Positions 10,259 through 18,261 of a stretch of DNA of 64,000 bases are shown piece by piece. The notes beneath the pieces were generated by a model. The model was not told where the DNA came from, made no database searches, and worked only from the letters and a program-made list of their open reading frames with translations. The number at the start of each line of letters is the position of its first letter. Position 1 is the stretch's first letter. A program made the position numbers and the translations under genes. This DNA comes from Streptomyces sp. A 4/2 (GTDB lineage Bacteria > Actinomycetota > Actinomycetes > Streptomycetales > Streptomycetaceae), in the NCBI RefSeq assembly GCF_940670765.1, contig NZ_CALNVW010000010.1, positions 248,001 through 312,000 on the forward strand. The letters run 5' to 3'.

Positions 10259-10914
10259 TGCGTATCGTCCTCGTCGGACCGCCCGGGGCGGGCAAGGGAA
10301 CGCAGGCCGCGTACCTTGCCAAGAACCTGGTGATCCCGCACATCTCCACGGGCGACCTCTTCCGTGCCAATATCAGTCAGGGCACGGAGCTGGGCAAGCA
10401 GGCCAAGGCGTACATGGACGCCGGCGACCTGGTGCCCGACGAGGTCACCATCGGGATGGCACAGGACCGCATGTCCCAGCCGGACGCCGTGGGAGGGTTC
10501 CTCCTCGACGGCTTCCCGCGGAACGTCGCGCAGGCCCAGGCGCTCGACGAGTCGCTGAAGTCCGCGGGGCAGAAGCTGGACGCGGTGCTGGATCTTGAGG
10601 TCCCCGAGGACGAGGTCGTCAAGCGGATCGCAGGTCGGCGTACCTGCCGCAACGACGGCAAGCATGTCTTCCACCTGGTGTACAGCCCGCCCAAGCAGGA
10701 CGGTGTCTGTGACATCTGCGGTGGCGAGCTGTACCAGCGCGGTGACGACAGCGAGGAGACGGTCCGCCGTCGCCTGGAGGTCTACCACGCCGAGACCGAG
10801 CCGATCATCGACCACTACAAGGCCCAGGGCCTGGTGGTCACGATCTCCGCGCTCGGCAAGGTCACCGAGGTGACCGAGCGGGCCATGGAGGCCCTTCGGG
10901 CCGACCGGGCCTGA
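10258..10914 (+). CDS. adk: Adenylate kinase
   Basis: This 218-aa enzyme interconverts ATP + AMP and 2 ADP. The P-loop [11 protein letters not shown] (residues 8-18), the GFPRN motif and the LID domain are present. The LID has the pattern C-x2-D…C-x2-C, where Gram-positive zinc-containing kinases usually show C-x2-C…C-x2-C/D, so a rearranged metal site is likely. It overlaps secY by one base (coupled), the common secY-adk-map order. Confidence 0.97.
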   Translation: MRIVLVGPPGAGKGTQAAYLAKNLVIPHISTGDLFRANISQGTELGKQAKAYMDAGDLVPDEVTIGMAQDRMSQPDAVGGFLLDGFPRNVAQAQALDESLKSAGQKLDAVLDLEVPEDEVVKRIAGRRTCRNDGKHVFHLVYSPPKQDGVCDICGGELYQRGDDSEETVRRRLEVYHAETEPIIDHYKAQGLVVTISALGKVTEVTERAMEALRADRA

Positions 10915-10930
10915 CGCAGTACGTATCCAG

Positions 10931-10963
10931 ACGGCCGCGGTGTCCCCAGGACGCCGCGGCCGT
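10931..10963 (+). terminator. 15-bp hairpin after adk
   Basis: Bases 10931-10945 pair with 10949-10963 (one G-U type mismatch) around a CCA loop, 17 bases after the adk stop. No T-run follows. It probably trims or attenuates secY-adk transcripts before map. Confidence 0.6.
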
Positions 10964-11040
10964 ACTGTTGAACAGACATCTGGCGCACTCACAATCCGGT
11001 GTCGCACACACAATCCGGGTTCGACGGGGAAGGCAATTCG

Positions 11041-11886
11041 ATGGTGGAGATCAAGACTCCCGAGCAGATCGCGAAGATGCGTGAGGCGGGGCTGGTCGTT
11101 GCCGCGATCCACTCCGCGACCCGGGAAGCCGCGGTGCCCGGGGCGACCACGAACGATCTGGACCAGGTGGCCCGGAAGGTGCTCGCCGAGCACGGCGCGA
11201 AGCCGAACTTCCTCGGGTACGGCGGGTTCCCCGCCACGATCTGTACGTCGGTGAACGAGGTCGTGGTCCACGGCATCCCCGACGACAGGACCGTCCTCAA
11301 GGACGGCGACATCATCTCGATCGACTGCGGCGCCATCATCGACGGCTGGCACGGCGACGCGGCGTACACCGCGTTCGTCGGCACGGGGCACGCCCCGGAG
11401 CTGGTCGAGCTCTCCCGGGTGACCGAGGAGTCGATGTGGGCCGGGATCGCCGCGATGAAGAAGGGCGCCAGGCTGGCCGAGGTCTCGAAGGCGATCGAGG
11501 GCTACATCCGCCGCCAGCCCCGCCCGTCCTCCGGCAAGTACGGGATCATCGAGGACTACGGGGGCCACGGCATCGGCTCGGAGATGCACATGGACCCGCA
11601 TCTGCTGAACTACGTCGACAAGCGGCGCCTCATCGGCCGGCACAACCCGAAGCTGGTGCCCGGGTTCTGCCTGGCGATCGAGCCGATGGTCTCGCTGGGC
11701 ACCCCGCGGACCCAGGTGCTGGACGACGACTGGACGGTCATCACGACCGACGGGACCTGGTCCTCGCACTGGGAGCACTCGATCGCGCTGACCGAGGAGG
11801 GCCTGATCGTGCTGACCGCGCCCGACGGCGGCAAGGCCAAGCTGGCCGAGCTGGGTGTCACGACCGCCCCCGACCCGCTCGGCTGA
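11041..11886 (+). CDS. map: Methionine aminopeptidase, type I
   Basis: This 281-aa metallopeptidase removes the initiator Met from nascent proteins. The five metal ligands are recognisable: Asp in ISIDCGAI, Asp in HGDAAYT, His in GGHGIGSEMH, Glu in AIEPMVS and Glu in ALTEEG. The ATG at 11041 follows GGGGAAGG and gives the family start MVEIKTPEQIAKMREAG. A GTG at 10999 in frame is less likely. It sits in the standard adk-map-infA order. Confidence 0.95.
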   Translation: MVEIKTPEQIAKMREAGLVVAAIHSATREAAVPGATTNDLDQVARKVLAEHGAKPNFLGYGGFPATICTSVNEVVVHGIPDDRTVLKDGDIISIDCGAIIDGWHGDAAYTAFVGTGHAPELVELSRVTEESMWAGIAAMKKGARLAEVSKAIEGYIRRQPRPSSGKYGIIEDYGGHGIGSEMHMDPHLLNYVDKRRLIGRHNPKLVPGFCLAIEPMVSLGTPRTQVLDDDWTVITTDGTWSSHWEHSIALTEEGLIVLTAPDGGKAKLAELGVTTAPDPLG

Positions 11887-11912
11887 GTCTTCGGCCGACC
11901 GGCTTAAGGATC

Positions 11913-11967
11913 TTGACAGCAGGGCATCCTTCCCGGATTCGTCTTTACGGATGCCCTGACGTAGACT
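11913..11967 (+). promoter_or_regulatory. Hairpin with promoter-like hexamers upstream of infA
   Basis: CAGGGCATCC (11920-11929) pairs with GGATGCCCTG (11949-11958), a 10-bp stem with a 19-base loop. A perfect -35 hexamer TTGACA (11913-11918) and a good Streptomyces -10 TAGACT (11962-11967) flank it, but they are too far apart to work as one promoter. Either the map transcript ends here or infA has its own promoter with a weak partner element. The 163-bp gap has no gene. Confidence 0.4.
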
Positions 11968-12049
11968 GACTCGTCGGCTCGCGTATACCCGTATGTCTTC
12001 ATGCGTGCTGTACGGAGTCGATCAAGGTAGCCGATTCGAAGGGCGAAGC

Positions 12050-12271
12050 GTGGCCAAGAAGCAAGGTGCCATCGAAATCGAGGGCACCGTGATCGAGTCC
12101 CTCCCGAACGCAATGTTCAAGGTGGAACTTCAGAACGGTCACAAGGTCCTAGCGCACATCAGCGGCAAGATGCGGATGCACTACATCCGCATCCTCCCGG
12201 ATGACCGGGTCGTGGTGGAGCTGTCTCCTTACGACCTGACGCGTGGTCGGATCGTCTACCGCTACAAGTAG
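12050..12271 (+). CDS. infA: Translation initiation factor IF-1
   Basis: This 73-aa, OB-fold factor occupies the 30S A site during initiation. [20 protein letters not shown] and [15 protein letters not shown] are essentially invariant. I chose the GTG at 12050 by the family start (M-AKKQGAIE) and GAAGGGCGAAG upstream. rpmJ follows at the usual position. Confidence 0.97.
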   Translation: MAKKQGAIEIEGTVIESLPNAMFKVELQNGHKVLAHISGKMRMHYIRILPDDRVVVELSPYDLTRGRIVYRYK

Positions 12272-12333
12272 ATCTTGCCCGCATCCCGCTTCGCGGTGGG
12301 GTGGTGGCACCGACCCGGAGAACCTGACATCCC

Positions 12334-12447
12334 ATGAAGGTCAAGCCGAGCGTCAAGAAGATCTGCGACAAGTGCAAGGTGATCCGCCGTCACGGTCGGG
12401 TCATGGTCATCTGCGACAACCTGCGCCACAAGCAGCGCCAGGGCTGA
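12334..12447 (+). CDS. rpmJ: 50S ribosomal protein L36, zinc type
   Basis: This 37-aa protein has the CCCH zinc-ribbon ligands C11, C14, C27 and H32 (KICDKCK…ICDNLRHK). It has a typical sequence for the zinc-containing L36. It lies 62 bases after infA and before rpsM. Confidence 0.97.
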   Translation: MKVKPSVKKICDKCKVIRRHGRVMVICDNLRHKQRQG

Positions 12448-12563
12448 CGCACGACCTGCACCTCGCAGTTCTTCGCGCGACGCACGTAAATACGTACATA
12501 CGCAGGGCCCGCCCAGCTGACACAGCGGGCGACACCTCCGGCGGGGGCCGGGGACCCGGAATC

Positions 12564-12590
12564 GTGCCTACGCATCTGTAGGCACTTTTG
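12564..12590 (+). terminator. Intrinsic terminator before rpsM
   Basis: GTGCCTAC (12564-12571) pairs perfectly with GTAGGCAC (12578-12585) and is followed by TTTTG. This is the clearest conventional terminator shape in the ribosomal region. It sits inside the 192-bp rpmJ-rpsM gap, which holds no gene, and separates infA-rpmJ from the alpha cluster or attenuates read-through. Confidence 0.75.
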
Positions 12591-12639
12591 TCTGGGAGAG
12601 GCTCTGCGGAAGACCCCCGATATCAACAGGAGCCATTGA

Positions 12640-13020
12640 ATGGCACGCGTTTCAGGTGTTGACATCCCGCGCGAAAAGCGCGTGGAGGTTGCCCTCACCT
12701 ACGTCTTCGGCATCGGGCGCACCCGGTCCAAGGAGGCCCTGGCCGCCACCGGTGTTGACCCCAACACCCGCGTTCGTGATCTGGCCGAAGAGGACCTGGT
12801 CAAGATCCGCGAGTACGTGGACGCCAACCTCCGTACCGAGGGTGACCTCCGCCGCGAGATCCAGGCCGACATCCGCCGCAAGGTCGAGATCGGCTGCTAC
12901 CAGGGTCTGCGTCACCGTCGTGGACTTCCGGTCCACGGCCAGCGCACCAGCACGAACGCTCGTACCCGCAAGGGCCCGCGTCGCGCGATCGCCGGTAAGA
13001 AGAAGCCGGGCAAGAAGTAG
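12640..13020 (+). CDS. rpsM: 30S ribosomal protein S13
   Basis: This 126-aa head protein bridges to the 50S and contacts t[24 protein letters not shown] and the basic tail [14 protein letters not shown] are standard. CAGGAGCC precedes the ATG. It is the first gene of the alpha cluster. Confidence 0.98.
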   Translation: MARVSGVDIPREKRVEVALTYVFGIGRTRSKEALAATGVDPNTRVRDLAEEDLVKIREYVDANLRTEGDLRREIQADIRRKVEIGCYQGLRHRRGLPVHGQRTSTNARTRKGPRRAIAGKKKPGKK

Positions 13021-13092
13021 TCCTCAGCTAGGGACGCTGTTCAGCGGTCTTCGCTGTAGGACCGATCACCTCCACTCCAACGGGAGTAAGAC

Positions 13093-13497
13093 ATGCCTCC
13101 TAAGGGCCGTCAGGGTGCTACCAAGAAGGTGCGCCGCAAGGAAAAGAAGAACGTCGCTCATGGGCATGCCCACATCAAGAGCACGTTCAACAACACCATC
13201 GTCTCGATCACGGACCCCTCGGGCAACGTGATCTCCTGGGCCTCCGCCGGCCACGTCGGCTTCAAGGGCTCGCGCAAGTCCACCCCCTTCGCCGCGCAGA
13301 TGGCTGCCGAGTCGGCCGCCCGTCGCGCGCAGGAGCACGGCATGCGCAAGGTCGACGTCTTCGTCAAGGGTCCCGGCTCCGGCCGTGAGACCGCGATCCG
13401 CTCCCTCCAGGCCACCGGCCTCGAGGTCGGCTCGATCCAGGACGTCACGCCCACCCCGCACAACGGCTGCCGCCCTCCCAAGCGTCGCCGCGTCTGA
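13093..13497 (+). CDS. rpsK: 30S ribosomal protein S11
   Basis: This 134-aa platform protein near the E site contains [21 protein letters not shown] and ends [18 protein letters not shown], the universal S11 features. rpsD (S4), which follows rpsK in many bacteria, is absent here, as expected in Streptomyces. Confidence 0.98.
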   Translation: MPPKGRQGATKKVRRKEKKNVAHGHAHIKSTFNNTIVSITDPSGNVISWASAGHVGFKGSRKSTPFAAQMAAESAARRAQEHGMRKVDVFVKGPGSGRETAIRSLQATGLEVGSIQDVTPTPHNGCRPPKRRRV

Positions 13498-13526
13498 CCC
13501 GTTACGGGCCGGACCTGCAGGACTCT

Positions 13527-13560
13527 CGGGCGGTACGGCGCTTCGGTGCCGTGCCGCCCG
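13527..13560 (+). terminator. 13-bp hairpin between rpsK and rpoA
   Basis: Bases 13527-13539 pair with 13548-13560 with one wobble pair and an 8-base GCTTCGGT-type loop, followed by TACCCTTG. It may be an attenuator or processing site that lets rpoA be expressed at a different level from rpsM-rpsK. Confidence 0.55.
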
Positions 13561-13619
13561 TACCCTTGTAGTACTTGGGGGCGTCAAATAGTGGGCGCCC
13601 ACGAATGAAGGATCACCAC

Positions 13620-14642
13620 ATGCTTATCGCTCAGCGTCCGTCGCTGACCGAAGAGGTCGTCGACGAGTACCGCTCCAGGTTCGTCATCGAGCCGCTGGAG
13701 CCGGGCTTCGGTTACACCCTCGGCAACTCGCTCCGCCGCACGCTCCTCTCCTCCATCCCCGGCGCCGCTGTCACCAGCATCCGCGTCGACGGTGTCCTGC
13801 ACGAGTTCACCACCGTGCCGGGCGTCAAGGAGGACGTGACCGACCTCATCCTCAACATCAAGCAGCTGGTCGTCTCCTCGGAGCACGACGAGCCGGTCGT
13901 GATGTACCTGCGCAAGCAGGGCCCCGGCCAGGTCACCGCTGCTGACATCGCCCCGCCGGCCGGTGTCGAGGTGCACAACCCCGACCTGGTGCTCGCCACG
14001 CTGAACAGCAAGGGCAAGCTGGAGATGGAGCTGACCGTCGAGCGCGGTCGCGGCTACGTCTCCGCCGTGCAGAACAAGCAGCTGGGCCAGGAGATCGGCC
14101 GTATCCCGGTCGACTCCATCTACTCCCCGGTGCTGAAGGTCACGTACAAGGTCGAGGCGACCCGTGTCGAGCAGCGCACCGACTTCGACAAGCTGATCGT
14201 CGACGTCGAGACCAAGCAGGCCATGCGTCCCCGTGACGCCATGGCGTCGGCCGGTAAGACCCTGGTCGAGCTGTTCGGTCTGGCCCGTGAGCTCAACATC
14301 GACGCCGAGGGCATCGACATGGGCCCGTCGCCGACGGACGCCGCGCTCGCCGCCGATCTCGCCCTGCCGATCGAGGAGCTGGAGCTCACCGTTCGGTCGT
14401 ACAACTGCCTCAAGCGCGAGGGCATCCACTCCGTGGGTGAGCTCGTGGCGCGTTCCGAGGCCGACCTGCTCGACATCCGCAACTTCGGTGCGAAGTCGAT
14501 CGACGAGGTCAAGGCGAAGCTGGCCGGCATGGGCCTGGCGCTCAAGGACAGCCCGCCCGGATTCGACCCGACCGCGGCTGCTGACGCGTTCGGCGCCGAC
14601 GACGACGCGGACGCCGGTTTCGTGGAGACCGAGCAGTACTAG
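13620..14642 (+). CDS. rpoA: RNA polymerase alpha subunit
   Basis: This 340-aa protein nucleates polymerase assembly as a dimer and contacts activators and UP elements. The N-terminal domain (about 1-230, with [20 protein letters not shown]) and the C-terminal helix-hairpin-helix domain (about 250-315, with [15 protein letters not shown]) are intact, followed by a short acidic tail. The ATG at 13620 has GAAGGATC upstream and gives the family start [12 protein letters not shown]. Confidence 0.98.
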   Translation: MLIAQRPSLTEEVVDEYRSRFVIEPLEPGFGYTLGNSLRRTLLSSIPGAAVTSIRVDGVLHEFTTVPGVKEDVTDLILNIKQLVVSSEHDEPVVMYLRKQGPGQVTAADIAPPAGVEVHNPDLVLATLNSKGKLEMELTVERGRGYVSAVQNKQLGQEIGRIPVDSIYSPVLKVTYKVEATRVEQRTDFDKLIVDVETKQAMRPRDAMASAGKTLVELFGLARELNIDAEGIDMGPSPTDAALAADLALPIEELELTVRSYNCLKREGIHSVGELVARSEADLLDIRNFGAKSIDEVKAKLAGMGLALKDSPPGFDPTAAADAFGADDDADAGFVETEQY

Positions 14643-14648
14643 CACGTC

Positions 14649-14670
14649 CCGGGGCCCGAGAGGGCCCCGG
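14649..14670 (+). terminator. 9-bp GC hairpin between rpoA and rplQ
   Basis: CCGGGGCCC (14649-14657) pairs with GGGCCCCGG (14662-14670) around a GAGA tetraloop, just after the rpoA stop. There is no T-run, so it probably acts as an attenuator or an RNA-stabilising 3' end. Confidence 0.55.
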
Positions 14671-14753
14671 ATCTGAACTTCCGGCGGGCACCAGCCCCCG
14701 GTAACTGACACCGGTACCTGATACGGCCGGTGCAGATCACAAGGAGCAACACC

Positions 14754-15254
14754 ATGCCGAAGCCTGCCAAGGGTGCCCGTCTGGGCGGCAGCGCCGCGCA
14801 CGAGCGTCTGCTGCTCGCGAACCTCGCGAAGTCGCTGTTCGAGCACGGCCGCATCACCACGACCGAGGCCAAGGCTCGCCGCCTGCGTCCGGTCGCGGAG
14901 CGTTTCATCACCAAGGCGAAGAACGGTGACATCCACAACCGTCGCCTCGTGCTGAAGTCGATCACGGACAAGGGCGTCGTCCACACGCTCTTCACCGAGA
15001 TCGCCCCCCGGTACGAGAACCGCCCCGGTGGCTACACCCGCATCACCAAGATCGGCAACCGTCGTGGCGACAACGCCCCGATGGCGGTCATCGAGCTGGT
15101 CGAGGCGCTGACCGTGGCCCAGGAGGCCACCGGTGAGGCCGAGGCCGCGACCAAGCGTGCCGCCAAGGACGCGGCGCCCAAGACCGAGGCCCCGGCCGAG
15201 GTCGTCGAGGACGCCAAGCCGGTCGAGGCCGCTGAGGAGTCCAAGGACGCCTGA
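14754..15254 (+). CDS. rplQ: 50S ribosomal protein L17
   Basis: This 166-aa protein lies near the tunnel exit. The core ([31 protein letters not shown]…) ends about residue 120, and the rest is an Ala/Glu/Lys-rich acidic tail typical of actinomycetes. The ATG at 14754 follows AAGGAGCAA and gives the family start MPKPAKG. Confidence 0.97.
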   Translation: MPKPAKGARLGGSAAHERLLLANLAKSLFEHGRITTTEAKARRLRPVAERFITKAKNGDIHNRRLVLKSITDKGVVHTLFTEIAPRYENRPGGYTRITKIGNRRGDNAPMAVIELVEALTVAQEATGEAEAATKRAAKDAAPKTEAPAEVVEDAKPVEAAEESKDA

Positions 15255-15271
15255 GCGTTCTGAAGACTGCT

Positions 15272-15317
15272 GGACGGGCTCGTATCTCCCTTCGGGGCGG
15301 TGCGGGCCCGTTCTTTT
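15272..15317 (+). terminator. Terminator-like hairpin after rplQ
   Basis: GGACGGGC (15272-15279) pairs with GCCCGTTC (15306-15313) with one wobble, and TTTT follows. The loop is long (26 bases). The T-rich end runs into the tandem repeats that precede truA, so the repeats may have grown out of a terminator tail. Confidence 0.5.
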
Positions 15318-15376
15318 GTGGTGCCGTTCTTTTGTGGTGCCGAGCTTTCAGTGGTGCCGAGCTTTCAGTGGTGCTG
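15311..15376 (+). repeat. Four tandem 16-17 bp repeats upstream of truA
   Basis: Two identical 16-mers (TTCTTTTGTGGTGCCG, 15311-15326 and 15327-15342) are followed by two related 17-mers (AGCTTTCAGTGGTGCCG, 15343-15359, and a copy with one change, 15360-15376). All share the GTGGTGC core. They lie between the rplQ terminator and the truA ribosome-binding site. Confidence 0.9.
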
Positions 15377-15401
15377 TGCTTTTAGAGGAGAGGACGCGCG
15401 G

Positions 15402-16253
15402 GTGAGTGACGAGGTGGAGCCTGGTTCGGTGCGGGTGCGGCTGGACCTTGCGTACGACGGCAGGGACTTCTCGGGCTGGGCGAAGCAGAACGAACGGCGC
15501 ACCGTACAGGGCGAGTTGGAGTCGGCGATCCGTACGGTGACCCGGTCGCCCAGGACGTACGACCTGACGGTGGCCGGGCGCACCGACGCGGGCGTGCACG
15601 CGCGTGGCCAGGTCGCGCAGGTCGACCTGCCCGTCGAGGTGTGGGAGGAGCACGGGGACAAGCTGCTGCGGCGGCTGGCCGGGCGGCTTCCGCAGGACGT
15701 ACGGGTGTGGCGGGTGGCGGAGGCGCCCGCCGGTTTCAACGCGCGGTTCTCGGCGGTCTGGCGGCGGTACGCCTACCGCGTGACGGACCGTCCGGGCGGG
15801 GTCGACCCGCTGCTGCGGGGTCACGTCCTCTGGCACGACCGGGAGCTGGACGTCGCGGCGATGAACGACGCGTCGCGGCTGCTGCTCGGCGAGCACGACT
15901 TCGCGGCGTACTGCAAGAAGCGGGAGGGCGCGACCACCATCCGTACCCTCCAGCAGCTGATCTGGGAGCGCGGTACCGACGGGATCGTGACCGGGACCGT
16001 GCGGGCCGATGCCTTCTGCCACAACATGGTGCGCTCGCTGGTGGGCGCCCTGCTGTCCGTCGGCGACGGGCACCGGCCGGTGGAGTGGCCGGGTGAGGTA
16101 CTGGCCGCCGCGGTGCGGGACTCCTCGGTGCGGGTGGTGCGGCCACATGGGCTGACCCTGGAGGAAGTCGGGTACCCCGCCGACGAGTTGCTCGCCGCGC
16201 GGAGCAGGGAGGCCCGTAATATGCGGACGCTGCCGGGGTCCGGCTGCTGCTGA
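15402..16253 (+). CDS. truA: tRNA pseudouridine(38-40) synthase
   Basis: This 283-aa enzyme isomerises U38-U40 in tRNA anticodon arms. The catalytic Asp is D62 in [26 protein letters not shown] and the C-terminal [12 protein letters not shown] are also TruA signatures. The GTG at 15402 is chosen for the strong GAGGAGAGGA upstream. It follows the ribosomal alpha cluster as in many bacteria. Confidence 0.95.
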   Translation: MSDEVEPGSVRVRLDLAYDGRDFSGWAKQNERRTVQGELESAIRTVTRSPRTYDLTVAGRTDAGVHARGQVAQVDLPVEVWEEHGDKLLRRLAGRLPQDVRVWRVAEAPAGFNARFSAVWRRYAYRVTDRPGGVDPLLRGHVLWHDRELDVAAMNDASRLLLGEHDFAAYCKKREGATTIRTLQQLIWERGTDGIVTGTVRADAFCHNMVRSLVGALLSVGDGHRPVEWPGEVLAAAVRDSSVRVVRPHGLTLEEVGYPADELLAARSREARNMRTLPGSGCC

Positions 16254-16308
16254 GCGGCGGCCGTCGGTCCGCCGCGCGGTGCTCACCCGACCCATGTACG
16301 GAGGACCC

Positions 16309-17097
16309 ATGGCCCAGCCCTCTGCGAGCGAGCGGATTCCCCAGGAGTGGGGCCGGCTGCCGCTGACCGTGGTGATGCCGACGTACAACGAGGTGACGAA
16401 TCTGCCGCGGATCGCCGAGACCGTGCTGGGGCTGCCGCTGACGGGCCTTCAGCTGAAGATCGTCGACGACTCCAGCCCCGACGGTACCGGGCGGCTGGCG
16501 GACGAGCTGGCCGCCGGGTACAACGCGGGGGGCCGCACCCGGATGACGGTGCTGCACCGTACGGAGAAGGACGGCCTCGGGCGGGCCTACGCCGCGGGGA
16601 TGCTCGCCGCGCTCGACGAGGGCGCCGAGTTCGTCGTGCAGATGGACGCCGACGGCAGCCACCCCGCGCACGTCGTGCCGCAGATGCTGGGGACGGCGCT
16701 GGCCACCGACGCGGGGTTCGTCGTCGGCAGCCGGTACGTGGACGGCGGCTCGCTCGACGAGGACTGGGGCTGGCACCGGAAGGTGCTGTCGCGCTTCGCC
16801 AACCGGTACGCGCGCACCGTGCTGAACACCCGGATCAGGGACATCACGGCCGGGTTCAACCTGTGGCGGGCGGACACGCTGCGGGGGGTGGACCTGACGA
16901 CGCTGGGCAGCGCCGGCTACAGCTTCCAGGTGGAGCTGAAGTTCCTCGCCGTACGCCGTGGTTACACCGGTGTGGAGATCCCGATCCGCTTCGAGGAGCG
17001 GACCGAGGGAGTCTCGAAGATGAACCTGTCGACCCAGATCGAGTCGGCGCTGGTGCCGCTGCGGCTGCGGATCCGTGACCGCAGCCGCGTGCGCTGA
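16309..17097 (+). CDS. GT2 glycosyltransferase, polyprenol-phosphate mannose synthase type
   Basis: This 262-aa cytosolic family-2 glycosyltransferase probably transfers mannose from GDP-mannose to polyprenyl phosphate, the donor for protein O-mannosylation and cell-envelope mannosylation in actinomycetes. PTYNEVTNLPRIAETV, KIVDDSSPDGTG and the DxD-type QMDADGSHPA are the dolichyl-phosphate mannosyltransferase signatures. There is no membrane segment, as in the catalytic domain of Ppm1. The ATG at 16309 follows CGGAGG. An upstream ATG (16294) is less well placed. Confidence 0.85.
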   Translation: MAQPSASERIPQEWGRLPLTVVMPTYNEVTNLPRIAETVLGLPLTGLQLKIVDDSSPDGTGRLADELAAGYNAGGRTRMTVLHRTEKDGLGRAYAAGMLAALDEGAEFVVQMDADGSHPAHVVPQMLGTALATDAGFVVGSRYVDGGSLDEDWGWHRKVLSRFANRYARTVLNTRIRDITAGFNLWRADTLRGVDLTTLGSAGYSFQVELKFLAVRRGYTGVEIPIRFEERTEGVSKMNLSTQIESALVPLRLRIRDRSRVR

Positions 17098-17125
17098 CAG
17101 GTGGCCGTGAGCGGGGCGGGGCGGG

Positions 17126-18007
17126 TCAGCCCGCGGGTGCGCCGGCCGCGGCGGACGCCTGGGCCTGTCCGCGGGCGACGATCTGACGGAAGGTGAACTC
17201 GGCCACGTCGTCACCGGCCGTGAAGACGTTCGCGTCGGACTGGGCGACGTTCTTGCCGCTGGTGAACCCACCGACCGTGAAGTAGGCATAGCGGCCGTAG
17301 GAGTTGCCGACCCGGCGGCAGACCGAGCCGTTGCGGCAGAAGGTGGGGACCCCGCCGCCGCTGAGCGAGGCGATGCCGCCGGACGACTGCTTCACGGCCT
17401 GCTGCGCCTGCGCCTCGGTGTCGAAGACCGCGACCCCGATGGTGACGGCGACGCCGCCCTTGCTGAAGGTGGCCCGGATGACCTGGCCACAGCCGTTGTT
17501 CACCAGGACGGCGCCGAGTGCGCCCTGGGTGACGGAGCCGCAGGCGGTGGTGCGGTGCGTGGCGCCCTTGGCGTACGTGTGGTCGCCCACCGTCAGATTC
17601 GGGCCCGGGAAGAGGGTGTTGGCGCTGAGCGGCGCCTTGTCCTTCTTCGAGCTGGAGATGTAGTCCTTCGGATTCGGCGGCGGCGCGGGCGCCTTCGGGG
17701 TGAAGGAGGGTATGGCCTCGCCGGACTTGCTGGGCAGCGCCTCGGGTGAGGGGAGCTGGCTGGCGTTCTTGTCCGCGGAGTCCGCTCCCTTGCCCGCCGA
17801 GACGACGGCGGTGGCCACGATCGCGCCCACCGCGGCGGTCGCCAGTACGCCGCCCCCGATCAGCAGCCACTTCTTACGACGGCCGCGCGCGGCGCTCGCG
17901 TCGGCGAGTGCGGTCCAGTCAGGAGTCTGCGGACTGTGCTGCGGATTTCTTTGCTGATCCCCCGGCCCCCAGGAGGGCCCCCCTTGCCCAAAGCTCATGG
18001 CGCGCAT
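17126..18007 (-). CDS. Membrane-anchored protein of unknown function
   Basis: This 293-aa protein has a Pro/Gln-rich cytoplasmic N-terminus (1-45), one membrane segment (about 46-70, WLLIGGGVLATAAVGAIVATAVV), a Pro/Ser/Lys linker and an extracytoplasmic domain from about residue 130 with four cysteines that could form two disulphides. I recognise no catalytic motif. The ATG at 18007 has GAGG at good spacing; a second ATG (17998) is possible. It converges with the GT2 gene and starts at the edge of a large inverted-repeat element. Confidence 0.75.
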   Translation of the reverse strand: MRAMSFGQGGPSWGPGDQQRNPQHSPQTPDWTALADASAARGRRKKWLLIGGGVLATAAVGAIVATAVVSAGKGADSADKNASQLPSPEALPSKSGEAIPSFTPKAPAPPPNPKDYISSSKKDKAPLSANTLFPGPNLTVGDHTYAKGATHRTTACGSVTQGALGAVLVNNGCGQVIRATFSKGGVAVTIGVAVFDTEAQAQQAVKQSSGGIASLSGGGVPTFCRNGSVCRRVGNSYGRYAYFTVGGFTSGKNVAQSDANVFTAGDDVAEFTFRQIVARGQAQASAAAGAPAG

Positions 18008-18010
18008 CTT

Positions 18011-18172
18011 ACGACCTCACCCGCGATGGAGAGTGGATCAGCGAGCGGCGTCATGCGGCTTCGCATCCAAGGCGGAGGAGGGAGGGATGGCGGAGCCCTC
18101 GCGACTGACGACAACGCCGGAGGCGGAGTCGCAGGGCGTCGGGAGCCCGCTCGCTATCGCGGGTGAGGTCGT
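18011..18172. repeat. 162-bp nested inverted-repeat element
   Basis: The outer 17-bp arms (18011-18027 and 18156-18172) are perfect reverse complements. Just inside, GCGAGCGG (18041-18048) pairs with CCGCTCGC (18147-18154). Further in lie ATGCG-GCTT-CGCAT (about 18053-18066) and a CCCT/AGGG-GCGACT/AGTCGC pairing. The whole 254-bp gap has no convincing gene. The left arm supplies the ribosome-binding site of the neighbouring minus-strand gene. It resembles a miniature palindromic element or a large structured RNA. Confidence 0.75.
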
Positions 18173-18261
18173 TGGACCGACCGGCACATGGGGGGCGGCG
18201 TCGCGGGTGCCGATCGAAATGGGGTTGCCTCCGGGCCGTCGTGGTGGGCGACAATCCGTTC

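Noticed and set aside
11913..11967. Single promoter made of TTGACA and TAGACT upstream of infA
   Set aside because: The hexamers are 43 bases apart, far beyond a usable spacing; they are reported only as separate elements.
13498..13619. Missing rpsD between rpsK and rpoA as a deletion
   Set aside because: Streptomyces normally carry rpsD elsewhere, so its absence here is ordinary.
13584..14984. Long minus-strand open frame opposite rpoA and rplQ
   Set aside because: It lies fully antisense to conserved genes, with no ribosome-binding site and low-complexity composition.
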